Source of the DNA: Novosphingobium sp.
GTDB lineage: Bacteria > Pseudomonadota > Alphaproteobacteria > Sphingomonadales > Sphingomonadaceae
DNA: 8,857 nt
NCBI GenBank assembly: GCA_020853995.1
Contig: JADYXV010000045.1
Coordinates: 1-8,857 of the forward strand
Direction: 5' to 3'
The notes under the pieces were generated by a model. That model was not told where the DNA came from. It made no database searches and was given only the letters and a program-made list of their open reading frames with translations. The position numbers were made by a program, and so were the translations under genes. How positions within the stretch are numbered: the first letter of the stretch is position 1; the number at the start of each line of letters is the position of its first letter. Below are positions 1 to 6,613 of this stretch, in pieces.

Positions 1-1867
1 CAACATTCGCGGCATTGGCGGCAACCGCGTGCTGATCCAGGTTGATGGCGTCCGCGTGCCCGATGGCTTCAGCTTTGGTGCCCAAAGCGCGGGGCGCGGA
101 GACTATGTCGATCTTGGCCTGATCAAGTCGGTCGAAATCATGCGCGGCCCTTCCTCTGCGCTTTATGGCAGCGATGGTCTGGCAGGGGCGATCAGTTTTA
201 CCACATCTGATCCGGCGGATTTCCTTGAAGGCGGGAAGTCTGTGGGCGGCCTTGTGCGCGCCGCATTTGCCAGCGCCGACAACGAGTTTGAAGAGACCGC
301 GATTGTGGCCGGTCGCAGCGGAAACTGGTCTGCCATGGCCGCCTATACACGGCGCGACTGGAAGGAGATGGACAATCAGGGCACTGTCGGCGGCACAGGT
401 GTCACCCGCACCGCGCCCAATCCGCAAGATGGCCGCTCAAACGCGGTATTGGCGCGTCTGGTCTATGAACCTGCAGGCGGGCACAAGCTGCGCCTGACGG
501 GCGAATATCTTGATACTCACCTGTTCACGCAAGGGTTGACCGGGCTGAGCCCCACGGTGGAATTGCTGGAAGGCATCGATACCGGCAATCGCAAGCGGGG
601 TACGCTCGACTGGTCAGGGCAGGGCGATGGGCCGATCAGCTTCGCCCGCGCTGCGGTGTTCTGGCAGGATGCGCTGGACCGCCAGTTTACTGACGAGGAC
701 CGCACGCCGCTGGCCGATCGTGAACGGCTCAACACTTTTGAAAACAGGGTGCTGGGATTTGCCGCAGATGCCCGGGCCAACTTCACCACCGGCGCTTTGG
801 CGCATGAGCTGGTGTTTGGCGCTGACGTCAATACCACGCGCCAGCAGGGCCTGCGTGATGGAACTGTTCCTCCGGTGGGCGAAACTTTCCCGACCAGGGC
901 CTTCCCGACGACGGACTTCATCCGGGCAGGAGCCTTCATGGGTGACCAGATCACGCTTGGCGGGCTGACGCTTTACCCCGCTTTGCGTTTTGACTGGTAC
1001 AAGCTTTCGCCGCAGGCAGACCCGTTGCTGGCGGGATTTGCGGCAGCCGGGCAGAGTGCATCGCGCGTTTCCCCGAAACTGGGTGCAGTGTGGAAGGTGT
1101 CCGACGGCGTCCGCCTGTTTGCCAACTATGCCAACGGCTTCAAGGCGCCGGAGCCGGGACAGATCAACCAGTTCTTCCAGAACCCCGCGCAGGGCTATAT
1201 TTCGTCCCCCAATCCCGATCTTGGTCCGGAACGCAGCGAGAGCTTTGAAGGCGGCGTGCGCCTGTCCGGCAATGGCGTGAGCCTCGACATAACCGCGTTC
1301 AATTCGCGTTATCGCGATTTCATCAGTCAGGAAGTGGTTGGCGGTGCGTTCACGCCTGCCAATCCGGCCGTGTTCCAGTTCGTCAATCTGGACAGGGTGA
1401 ACGTGCATGGTGCCGAGGCCCGCTTCGAAGCGCGTGCCAAAAGTGGGCTGCATGCCAATCTGGCGCTGTCTTACGCCCATGGCGATGTGATCGCACCGGG
1501 CGATCTGCGCACGCCGCTTTCGACCGTCGATCCGCTCAAGCTGGTGATGGGGCTGGGCTTCCGCGATCCACAAGGCCGTTTTGGCGGACAGATCATTGCC
1601 ACGCACAGCGCGCGCAAGGAGGACGGGCGCACGACCGGGTTGTGCACGCCGGCTTGCTATCGCCCTGCCGGATTCACCATTGTCGATCTCGTCGCCAATG
1701 CGCGGCTGTTCGAGGGGATGACGCTGCGGGCCGGTGTCTTCAACCTGCTCGACGAGAAATATGCCTGGTGGTCCGATGTGCTCGGCCTCGCCTCGACCTC
1801 TGCCATCACCGATGCCTTCACCCAGCCGGGCCGCAACGCCAGCGTCTCGCTCGCCTACCGTTTCTGA
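1..1867 (+). CDS. TonB-dependent outer-membrane receptor, haemoglobin/haem type (5' partial)
   Basis: An outer-membrane 22-strand barrel receptor that takes up a ligand, probably haem or an iron complex, using energy from TonB-ExbBD. The reading frame is open from base 2 (base 1 ends the previous codon), so signal peptide, TonB box and the start of the plug lie outside the window; about 621 residues are present. The visible N-terminus is plug sequence, with IRGIGGNRVLIQVDGVR and then MRGPSSALYGSDGLAGAI. The barrel has the FKAPEP (FRAP-like) and NPDLGPERS (NPNL-like) motifs, and the C-terminus has NLLDEKYAWWSDV and TQPGRN and ends in Phe (YRF), as outer-membrane barrels do. These signatures match the haemoglobin/transferrin/lactoferrin receptor family. 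Oddities: the stretch between FKAP and NPDL has no histidine, although haem receptors of this class usually have one there, so haem as ligand is not certain. Two cysteines four residues apart (codons at 1643 and 1655) could form a small disulfide in an outer loop. The DUF6607-like gene starts 22 nt after the stop, likely in the same transcript. Confidence 0.95.
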   Translation, partial: NIRGIGGNRVLIQVDGVRVPDGFSFGAQSAGRGDYVDLGLIKSVEIMRGPSSALYGSDGLAGAISFTTSDPADFLEGGKSVGGLVRAAFASADNEFEETAIVAGRSGNWSAMAAYTRRDWKEMDNQGTVGGTGVTRTAPNPQDGRSNAVLARLVYEPAGGHKLRLTGEYLDTHLFTQGLTGLSPTVELLEGIDTGNRKRGTLDWSGQGDGPISFARAAVFWQDALDRQFTDEDRTPLADRERLNTFENRVLGFAADARANFTTGALAHELVFGADVNTTRQQGLRDGTVPPVGETFPTRAFPTTDFIRAGAFMGDQITLGGLTLYPALRFDWYKLSPQADPLLAGFAAAGQSASRVSPKLGAVWKVSDGVRLFANYANGFKAPEPGQINQFFQNPAQGYISSPNPDLGPERSESFEGGVRLSGNGVSLDITAFNSRYRDFISQEVVGGAFTPANPAVFQFVNLDRVNVHGAEARFEARAKSGLHANLALSYAHGDVIAPGDLRTPLSTVDPLKLVMGLGFRDPQGRFGGQIIATHSARKEDGRTTGLCTPACYRPAGFTIVDLVANARLFEGMTLRAGVFNLLDEKYAWWSDVLGLASTSAITDAFTQPGRNASVSLAYRF

Positions 1868-1876
1868 TCAACCACC

Positions 1877-1882
1877 GGGAGA
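1877..1882 (+). promoter_or_regulatory. Ribosome binding site of the DUF6607-like gene
   Basis: The sequence GGGAGA lies 7 nt upstream of the ATG at 1890, in the short gap after the receptor stop codon. It decides the start: the same frame is open back to 1734, but that start lies inside the receptor gene, has no comparable Shine-Dalgarno sequence, and would bury the clear signal peptide. Confidence 0.75.
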
Positions 1883-1889
1883 TTTACCG

Positions 1890-2864
1890 ATGAACCGTTT
1901 TACCGCTCTGCTTGGGTCCAGCCTGCTCGCGCTTGTGGGCACTGCAATGCCTGCGCTGGCCCATCCGCCGATCACCGCCGCACAAGCCGCGACCAGTTTT
2001 GAACAGGACCGCGCCGATATTCTGGCCATGGCCGGAAACTACAAGGTCCGCTTTGATATGCAGGAGGCGACGCGTTGGGACCTGGCGTACACCCCGCTGG
2101 ATCGCAAGATTTCCGGCGGGCACGAGGTTATCCGCGTGATCGAGAATACGGGCCGCAAAATCGTGCTTCAGCATATTCTGGTGGCCGAGCACGAAGGCAA
2201 GGACATGGTGATCAAGCACTGGCGGCAGGACTGGGAGTATGAACCTGCCCGCGTGCTGGTCTATGCCGATCGCAATAGCTGGAAGTGGGAAGACGTGCCC
2301 GAAAAGATGCGCACCGGGCGCTGGTCACAAACCGTGTGGCAGGTTGATGAGAGCCCGCGCTATGGCGGATGGGGCCAGTTTGAAACGCAAGGCGGCGTGC
2401 GTCGCTGGCGTTCAAACTGGACATGGCGACCGCTGGCGCGGCGCGATGCCGTGCGCAATCCGGTCTATGACCGCTACACTTCGATCAATCGCCATCAACA
2501 AACGCCGGAAGGCTGGATCCACTGGCAGGATAACACCAAGATGGGCCAGAAGGACGGCAAGCTCGTCCCGGTTGTGCAGGAATATGTGCTGAACACCTAT
2601 ACCAAGTTTGATGGTTACAATGTGAAAGCAGCCGATGATTATTGGGCTGCCACCAAGGATTACTGGGCAGCCGTCCGTGCGCAATGGGACCGTATCGCGA
2701 ACGAAAAGGGCGGTATCGGGATTGAGGAAGAAGCTGCGACCGGAACGGTGATCAGTGGCAAGCTGATGCAATTGGCCAACGACCTTCAGGACGGCAAAAC
2801 TGACAAGGCCAAAGCGATAGCCGAAGCAAGCAAACTGATTGCAGAAAACACGAACAAGCCTTGA
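1890..2864 (+). CDS. Secreted tryptophan-rich DUF6607-like protein
   Basis: A 324-residue exported protein of unknown function. The start at 1890 is supported by the GGGAGA site and by a good signal peptide: MNR, a hydrophobic stretch from residue 6 to 20, and an ALA cleavage motif after residue 24. The mature protein is soluble in appearance, with no membrane segment, and is predicted periplasmic. It has no cysteine but 16 tryptophans; ten of them fall between residues 111 and 179 in clusters such as WKWEDVP, GGWGQFE and RSNWTWRPLARRDA. Residues 208-220 (GWIHWQDNTKMG) and the internal near-repeat DYWAATKDYWAAV (250-262) are further landmarks. From memory these match DUF6607, a family often seen next to TonB-dependent receptors. 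No catalytic motif is visible. The position right after a haem-type receptor suggests a periplasmic partner in handling the same ligand; this is inference only. Family assignment is fairly sure, function is open. Confidence 0.85.
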   Translation: MNRFTALLGSSLLALVGTAMPALAHPPITAAQAATSFEQDRADILAMAGNYKVRFDMQEATRWDLAYTPLDRKISGGHEVIRVIENTGRKIVLQHILVAEHEGKDMVIKHWRQDWEYEPARVLVYADRNSWKWEDVPEKMRTGRWSQTVWQVDESPRYGGWGQFETQGGVRRWRSNWTWRPLARRDAVRNPVYDRYTSINRHQQTPEGWIHWQDNTKMGQKDGKLVPVVQEYVLNTYTKFDGYNVKAADDYWAATKDYWAAVRAQWDRIANEKGGIGIEEEAATGTVISGKLMQLANDLQDGKTDKAKAIAEASKLIAENTNKP

Positions 2865-3096
2865 TACAGTCACGGGGCAGTCGATCCGGCTGCCCCGCTT
2901 GAGACTCAGGCAGAGGCATGGGACCGAAGTGCCGGGCGAACCATTTTCGGGATCACGCGGGGAAATGGTGAAGTCGTGGTAATGGCTGTGGCACCTGTTG
3001 GCTCATGTGGCCAACGGGCGTTTACGCAGCAAGTCACTTGCCAACCCGGCCCATCCACATCTGATTCAGAGCCAATTCCAAGTGACACTCGACAAG
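2865..3096. other. Convergent intergenic region with inverted repeats
   Basis: This 232-nt region separates the end of the plus-strand receptor/DUF6607 pair from the end of the minus-strand signalling operon. I see no gene in it. It holds four dyads: the GC-rich hairpin at 2873-2897; GTTGGC/GCCAAC at 2997-3002 and 3010-3015 (7-nt loop, extendable by CC/GG across one T-G pair on the plus strand); the 13-base odd palindrome GCAAGTCACTTGC at 3029-3041; and the left arm of the hairpin at 3089-3118. A 60-codon minus-strand frame (2906-3088, GTG start) is open here but its composition does not look like a protein. Confidence 0.6.
2873..2897 (+). terminator. Possible transcription terminator hairpin after the DUF6607-like gene
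   Basis: An 8-bp perfect stem, CGGGGCAG (2873-2880) and CTGCCCCG (2890-2897), encloses a 9-nt loop, starting 8 nt after the stop codon. The stem is strong and well placed, but no run of T follows on the plus strand (only CTTGAG), so it is not a classic intrinsic terminator. As the hairpin is symmetric it could also stop transcripts arriving from the convergent minus-strand operon. Confidence 0.5.
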
Positions 3097-3118
3097 CTAT
3101 CCTCCGGCAGCTTGTCGA
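3089..3118 (-). terminator. Hairpin across the stop codon of the response regulator gene
   Basis: A perfect 10-bp inverted repeat, TCGACAAGCT (3089-3098) and AGCTTGTCGA (3109-3118), with a 10-nt loop. In the minus-strand transcript the 5' arm covers the codons for Gln243-Ala244, the loop covers the last codons, and the stop TAG (3099-3097) lies at the loop/3' arm junction. No U tract follows, so it may be a 3'-end protecting stem or a Rho-assisted end rather than an intrinsic terminator. The loop contains GGAGGA, which looks like a Shine-Dalgarno sequence but has no convincing gene after it. Confidence 0.5.
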
Positions 3119-3840
3119 CAGCGGGAAATCAGGTTCTTGAAATCAGCCATCTGAGCAAGATTGGGCGTGCGTCCCGATGTCACGGTAACGAAGAAGCTGT
3201 CGTATTTCGCTTCCATATCGGATAGCAAAACTGCAAGTGCAGGCGCGGCGGCTGGTGAAGCGGACACAGGCAATGTGCCATTGCCTACGGGCTGGCTAGA
3301 CAGCAGACGTTCAAGATCCTGGCGCCTTCGGATTTCCTGTTTCAATTCTTCTTCAAGATCCGCCAACGCCATTGCCCGCAATGTTACCCGCTCGTCGAGT
3401 GCAGCGTTTGCCCTCCTGAGATGGCTTGCATCCTTGCGTTTGGAAAGCTGGGTCTCGATGCGAGCCCGCAAGACGTCAAAATCAATCGGTTTGGTGACAT
3501 AATCGTCCGCTCCTGCCTCAAGCGCCTCGATCGTTGCATCACCTTCGGCCCGCGCCGTAACCATGATGACAGGCACCTCACGTGTACTGTTCGTGCTGCG
3601 CAACTCGTGCAGTACCTCAATGCCGTTCATTTGCGGCATCATGTAATCAAGCAAGATGATATCGGGCATGGTCCGATTGATGAACGCAAGCGCAGCGTGC
3701 CCACTATCAACACAGATTACGCGATAACCGAACTTTTCCAGCCGACGCGCAAGCACGGCGCGATTGGCTTCCATGTCATCGACGACAAGTATCGTAGCCA
3801 ATGCAACATCGGTCTGGCTGAAAGTGGTGGGAGCGTTCAT
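3097..3840 (-). CDS. Stand-alone response regulator with coiled-coil tail
   Basis: A 247-residue cytoplasmic response regulator, most likely a receiver for the kinase encoded just upstream. The receiver domain spans about residues 15-130. The acidic pair is D21/D22, the phosphorylated aspartate is D65 in ILLDYMMP, the switch threonine is T95 and the conserved lysine is K117 in TKP, so the phosphorylation site is complete. Residues about 136-182 are charged and heptad-like (LRRANAALDERV, LEEELKQEIRRRQDLERLL) and likely form a coiled coil. A Pro/Ala linker (about 190-201) and a short tail rich in hydrophobic and charged residues (205-247) follow. There is no DNA-binding, GGDEF, EAL or other known output domain. 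The ATG overlaps the kinase stop codon by 4 nt (ATGA), with GGAGAA 5 nt upstream, so translation is coupled. It probably acts by protein contact, as a phosphate sink, or as a relay step; which one is unknown. Confidence 0.92.
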   Translation of the reverse strand: MNAPTTFSQTDVALATILVVDDMEANRAVLARRLEKFGYRVICVDSGHAALAFINRTMPDIILLDYMMPQMNGIEVLHELRSTNSTREVPVIMVTARAEGDATIEALEAGADDYVTKPIDFDVLRARIETQLSKRKDASHLRRANAALDERVTLRAMALADLEEELKQEIRRRQDLERLLSSQPVGNGTLPVSASPAAAPALAVLLSDMEAKYDSFFVTVTSGRTPNLAQMADFKNLISRCRQAAGG

Positions 3841-6086
3841 GCGGCTTCTCCGCTGAGGGTGTGGTCTTTGGCTAGAGCGAGCGAAACATTCTCTGCCAGT
3901 TTGCGCGGGGATAGCCCGTTTTTGGGCAGCATGCGTACCACTTTGCCATCAAGCTGGCGCGTCTCGTCCTCGTCCAGCACTTTACCGGAGACGACAATGA
4001 CGCGCGGACGTACGGCCTCCGGCATGGCGGTGATGGCATCGACCAGTTGGAAGCCATCGATATGCGGCATTCTCAGGTCGGTGACGACAAACCCGAAATC
4101 CTCGGCTTCGAGCGCCGCTATCGCGGCCAGCCCGTTACTGACGACGTGCGTCGCATATCCCATTTGCGCAATGCCGCGCTCATACAGGCGAGCGGTGGCA
4201 ACGTCGTCTTCGACAATCAGCACCTTACCTGTGCGACGGGAGGCATATTGATTGAGGATATCGGCAATTTCGGTGCGATTGACAGGTTTGACCAGATGAT
4301 CGCAGGCCCCCGCAGCAAGCGCTCGGCGCCGTTCATCGTCCACCGTCACGACTACTGTCGGGATCGACTGCAACCCCAGATCAAGCTCAAGTGCTTCAAG
4401 GACCTGCCAGCCATCAACCTTGGGCATTCCGATATCAAGCAAAATCAGATCGGGCTTGGCCTCGCGCGCCAGCATGAGCCCCTGTTCGCCATCATGAGCG
4501 CTGAGGGCATCATAGCCAGCCAGATCTACCAGCCTTGCGAGCAATTGCACAGAACTAGGCTCGTCATCGATAATCAGCGCAAGCGGACGGCCAGGTGCGC
4601 GTTCAGCCAAGGCATTGGCTGAGGCGGCCGTGACTGGTCCGGCAGCAACATCAGTCCTTGCAGGATCAAGATCTGCCTTGATACGCAAGGTGAAAGTTGA
4701 CCCTTCGCCTGGCGCACTTTCCACAGCGACGGAACCACCCAGCATCTCGGCAAAGCGCCAGGTAATGGTAAGTCCGAGCCCGGTGCCGCCAAAGCGGCGC
4801 GTGGTGGAAGCATCCGCTTGGACAAATGGCTGGAACAGCCGGTTCATCTCCTCTGCCGACATGCCGATACCGGTATCGGAAACAGTGAAAACGAGGTCAT
4901 CGCCTTCGGCCCTCGCCATCACAAAGACATGACCATGATCAGTGAATTTGCAGGCATTGCTTGCCAAATTCAGCAAGCATTGCCGCAATTTGGCGGAATC
5001 TGTAGTAGCTCTGCCGACCGAAGGATCGATCTGTACATGGAGAGTGTTGTGCTTTTGCGCAGCAATCGGATCGAGCATGGCGCTGACTTCCCGCAGCACG
5101 CTGGCAACCTCGAATTCATGGACTTCGACATCCATCCGGCCCGCTTCAATTTTCGAGAGGTCGAGAATTCCGTTGATCAGCGTTAGCAACTGGCGCGCAG
5201 AGCTGTGAATCCACTGCACGTCTTCGACCGAGCGGACCATCTGCGCTGCAACAAGCTCTTCCTGCAGAACCTCGGTGTAGCCGATGATCGCGTTGAGCGG
5301 AGTGCGCAATTCGTGGCTCATGTTGGCCAGGAACTGTGATTTTGCCACATTGGCTTTTTGCGCATCATCACGGGCCTGCAATAGCTCTGCTGCGGTCTCG
5401 GACAGCCGGTGATTGCGCGCTTCGATCTCGCCCAGCATGGTGTTGAAGCTGGTAGAGATAGTGTTGAAATCCGGGTCAGGTTCAGGCTGCATGCGCACCC
5501 CATAATCACCCGAGGAGGAGATCCGGCGCATTGCCGCCAGCAGCCGGTCAAGCGGGCGAAAGCCGATGCTGCCAAGCCACCGCGCAACTCCCAGCGCCAT
5601 GCCAAGGCATACTGCAAACAGGGCAAGCGCTGTCCATGCGGTTTCGGCGATGATTTCGCGAAGGCTGCGGTAGTGAACGCTCATGCGCAATTCGCCGACG
5701 CGTTCACCATCGACCATCACCGGAAAACGTACCTCTTCCAGTGTTCCGGCTTCTTTGAGATTGCCGGAAAACTCGGCAACCGGCGCTCCTGTGCGATCAA
5801 ATGCACGTATCCGGCCGATGTCGGTAATGCCTGCAACTGAACCCAGGTTCTCCTGCGCCGCCTTCTGATCGCCAAACAAAATGGCAGCGCCGATGTTGGC
5901 AGCAATCACGCGCGCAATTTGGTCATGGCGGCGTTCAGCGTTGCTGCGGTCGCCGCGGTATTGCAGTCCGATCAGCCCCATGCATGACAGCAGCAAAGCA
6001 AATGCGACCGCCGTCGCCGTGACGACTGACAACAATGACCGGAATGATACCCTGCTCGTCAGCAGGTTGCCTCCATCTTCGTTCAT
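3837..6086 (-). CDS. Hybrid histidine kinase with YfiN-like CHASE8 sensor, HAMP and two receiver domains
   Basis: A 749-residue inner-membrane sensor kinase. Order of parts: cytoplasmic N-terminus; membrane segment 1 (about 18-42); periplasmic domain (about 45-143); membrane segment 2 (about 149-171); HAMP (about 172-224); HisKA with phosphoacceptor H258 in MSHELRTP; HATPase_c with N box (N373, N377), G1 DTGIGM (404-409), F box (418-423) and G2 GGTGLGL (433-439); receiver 1 (about 500-612; D507/D508, phosphorylated D551, T581, K600); receiver 2 (about 620-738; D627/D628, phosphorylated D670, S700, K722). All catalytic residues are present. The periplasmic domain, with NIGAAILFGDQKAAQENL (64-81) followed by AFDRTGAPVAEF, resembles the CHASE8 sensor of the diguanylate cyclase YfiN, and YfiN also carries HAMP after it. 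The start overlaps the yfiR-like stop by 4 nt (ATGA). The adjacent YfiR-like protein is therefore its likely periplasmic regulator. There is no Hpt domain, so transfer to the partner regulator needs either a direct path or an Hpt protein encoded elsewhere. Receiver 2 has Lys-Asn where Lys-Pro is usual. Confidence 0.95.
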   Translation of the reverse strand: MNEDGGNLLTSRVSFRSLLSVVTATAVAFALLLSCMGLIGLQYRGDRSNAERRHDQIARVIAANIGAAILFGDQKAAQENLGSVAGITDIGRIRAFDRTGAPVAEFSGNLKEAGTLEEVRFPVMVDGERVGELRMSVHYRSLREIIAETAWTALALFAVCLGMALGVARWLGSIGFRPLDRLLAAMRRISSSGDYGVRMQPEPDPDFNTISTSFNTMLGEIEARNHRLSETAAELLQARDDAQKANVAKSQFLANMSHELRTPLNAIIGYTEVLQEELVAAQMVRSVEDVQWIHSSARQLLTLINGILDLSKIEAGRMDVEVHEFEVASVLREVSAMLDPIAAQKHNTLHVQIDPSVGRATTDSAKLRQCLLNLASNACKFTDHGHVFVMARAEGDDLVFTVSDTGIGMSAEEMNRLFQPFVQADASTTRRFGGTGLGLTITWRFAEMLGGSVAVESAPGEGSTFTLRIKADLDPARTDVAAGPVTAASANALAERAPGRPLALIIDDEPSSVQLLARLVDLAGYDALSAHDGEQGLMLAREAKPDLILLDIGMPKVDGWQVLEALELDLGLQSIPTVVVTVDDERRRALAAGACDHLVKPVNRTEIADILNQYASRRTGKVLIVEDDVATARLYERGIAQMGYATHVVSNGLAAIAALEAEDFGFVVTDLRMPHIDGFQLVDAITAMPEAVRPRVIVVSGKVLDEDETRQLDGKVVRMLPKNGLSPRKLAENVSLALAKDHTLSGEAA

Positions 6087-6604
6087 TGCTGGATCCGGGA
6101 AGCCAGCCGGAGCAGCTTCGAGCTGATTGCCAGCCGAGCTTCGCGCGCGGCGCGGACATTGATTTCAAAGCGGATCTGGCTGCCGGTCTGAACCAGACCG
6201 ATTGTGCCGCCGGCACCGACAAATCCGGGGCCTTCACCGATCACCAGCACGCCACGCTGACGCACTCGGGGAAGATCGTTGATCCCGGTGCCAAGGTAGA
6301 CGACATCGCAGCCACCTGCAGAAGCGGCATCAATGGCGCGAACTGCAATTGTCCGGTTGCCAACGCGCTGGCCATTCAGCGAGCCTAGTTCGCGCGGAGC
6401 AGAGGCGTTTCGCAGAAGGCAGACCGAGAGTGTTGCATCGCCTTCCGGCGCAAAATCTACAAATCGGATGATGTTGAAGATGATGGCTGTCTTGAGTTGG
6501 CCGGAAGCCGAGCTTTGTGCTTCAGCAGGGCCAATGCCTGTAGCAAGCGCTGCAGCGGCAGCGAGCGGAGCGAGCAACGCCTTGGAGAACATGTTCATGG
6601 TCAT
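6083..6604 (-). CDS. Periplasmic YfiR family protein (DUF4154)
   Basis: A 173-residue exported protein of the YfiR family. In Pseudomonas, YfiR binds the periplasmic part of the diguanylate cyclase YfiN and represses it; here the likely partner is the CHASE8-like sensor of the next gene. The signal peptide runs to about residue 29 (hydrophobic 9-22, AEA cleavage motif). Family features: LKTAIIFNIIRFVDF (37-51), a Cys-Asp-Val-Val-Tyr segment (99-103), GVLVIGEGPGF (118-128), GGTIGLV (132-138) and the C-terminal IRFEINVRAAREARL with ISSKLLRLA. Cysteines C62 and C99 match in spacing one of the two disulfides of P. aeruginosa YfiR; the second pair is missing. The start at 6604 is chosen because it lies 7 nt after the receptor stop, has a G-rich ribosome site and opens the signal peptide; the frame continues upstream to 6724 but only inside the receptor gene. 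ATG at 6598 or 6592 is also possible. It overlaps the kinase start by 4 nt. Confidence 0.9.
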   Translation of the reverse strand: MTMNMFSKALLAPLAAAAALATGIGPAEAQSSASGQLKTAIIFNIIRFVDFAPEGDATLSVCLLRNASAPRELGSLNGQRVGNRTIAVRAIDAASAGGCDVVYLGTGINDLPRVRQRGVLVIGEGPGFVGAGGTIGLVQTGSQIRFEINVRAAREARLAISSKLLRLASRIQQ

Positions 6605-6605
6605 G

Positions 6606-6613
6606 CCCCCCTC
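6606..6613 (-). promoter_or_regulatory. Ribosome binding site of the yfiR-like gene
   Basis: The G-rich run GAGGGGGG overlaps the stop codon of the upstream receptor gene and ends one base before the ATG at 6604. The optimal GAGG core is close to that ATG (about 5 nt) and at a better distance (about 11 nt or less) for the second ATG at 6598, so the exact start could be either. The overlap with the stop codon suggests translational coupling to the receptor. Confidence 0.55.

Noticed and set aside
614..1606. Long minus-strand open frame of 330 codons opposite the first receptor gene
   Set aside because: It is antisense to a clear receptor coding sequence, has an arginine- and histidine-rich sequence without motifs, and is explained by the high GC content of third codon positions.
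1734..1889. Upstream extension of the DUF6607-like gene
   Set aside because: It overlaps the receptor gene, lacks a ribosome site, and would place the signal peptide in the interior of the protein.
2906..3088. Minus-strand frame of 60 codons with GTG start downstream of GGAGGA
   Set aside because: The ribosome-site-like sequence lies in the loop of a hairpin, 11 nt from the GTG, and the predicted peptide has no recognisable feature. Kept only as a note on the intergenic region.
3421..4251. Plus-strand open frame of 276 codons across the regulator/kinase junction
   Set aside because: It lies opposite intact receiver domains on the minus strand and shows low-complexity serine-rich sequence with no domain.
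4047..4622. Plus-strand open frame of 191 codons opposite the kinase receivers
   Set aside because: Antisense to well-conserved receiver sequence; no motif or ribosome site of its own.
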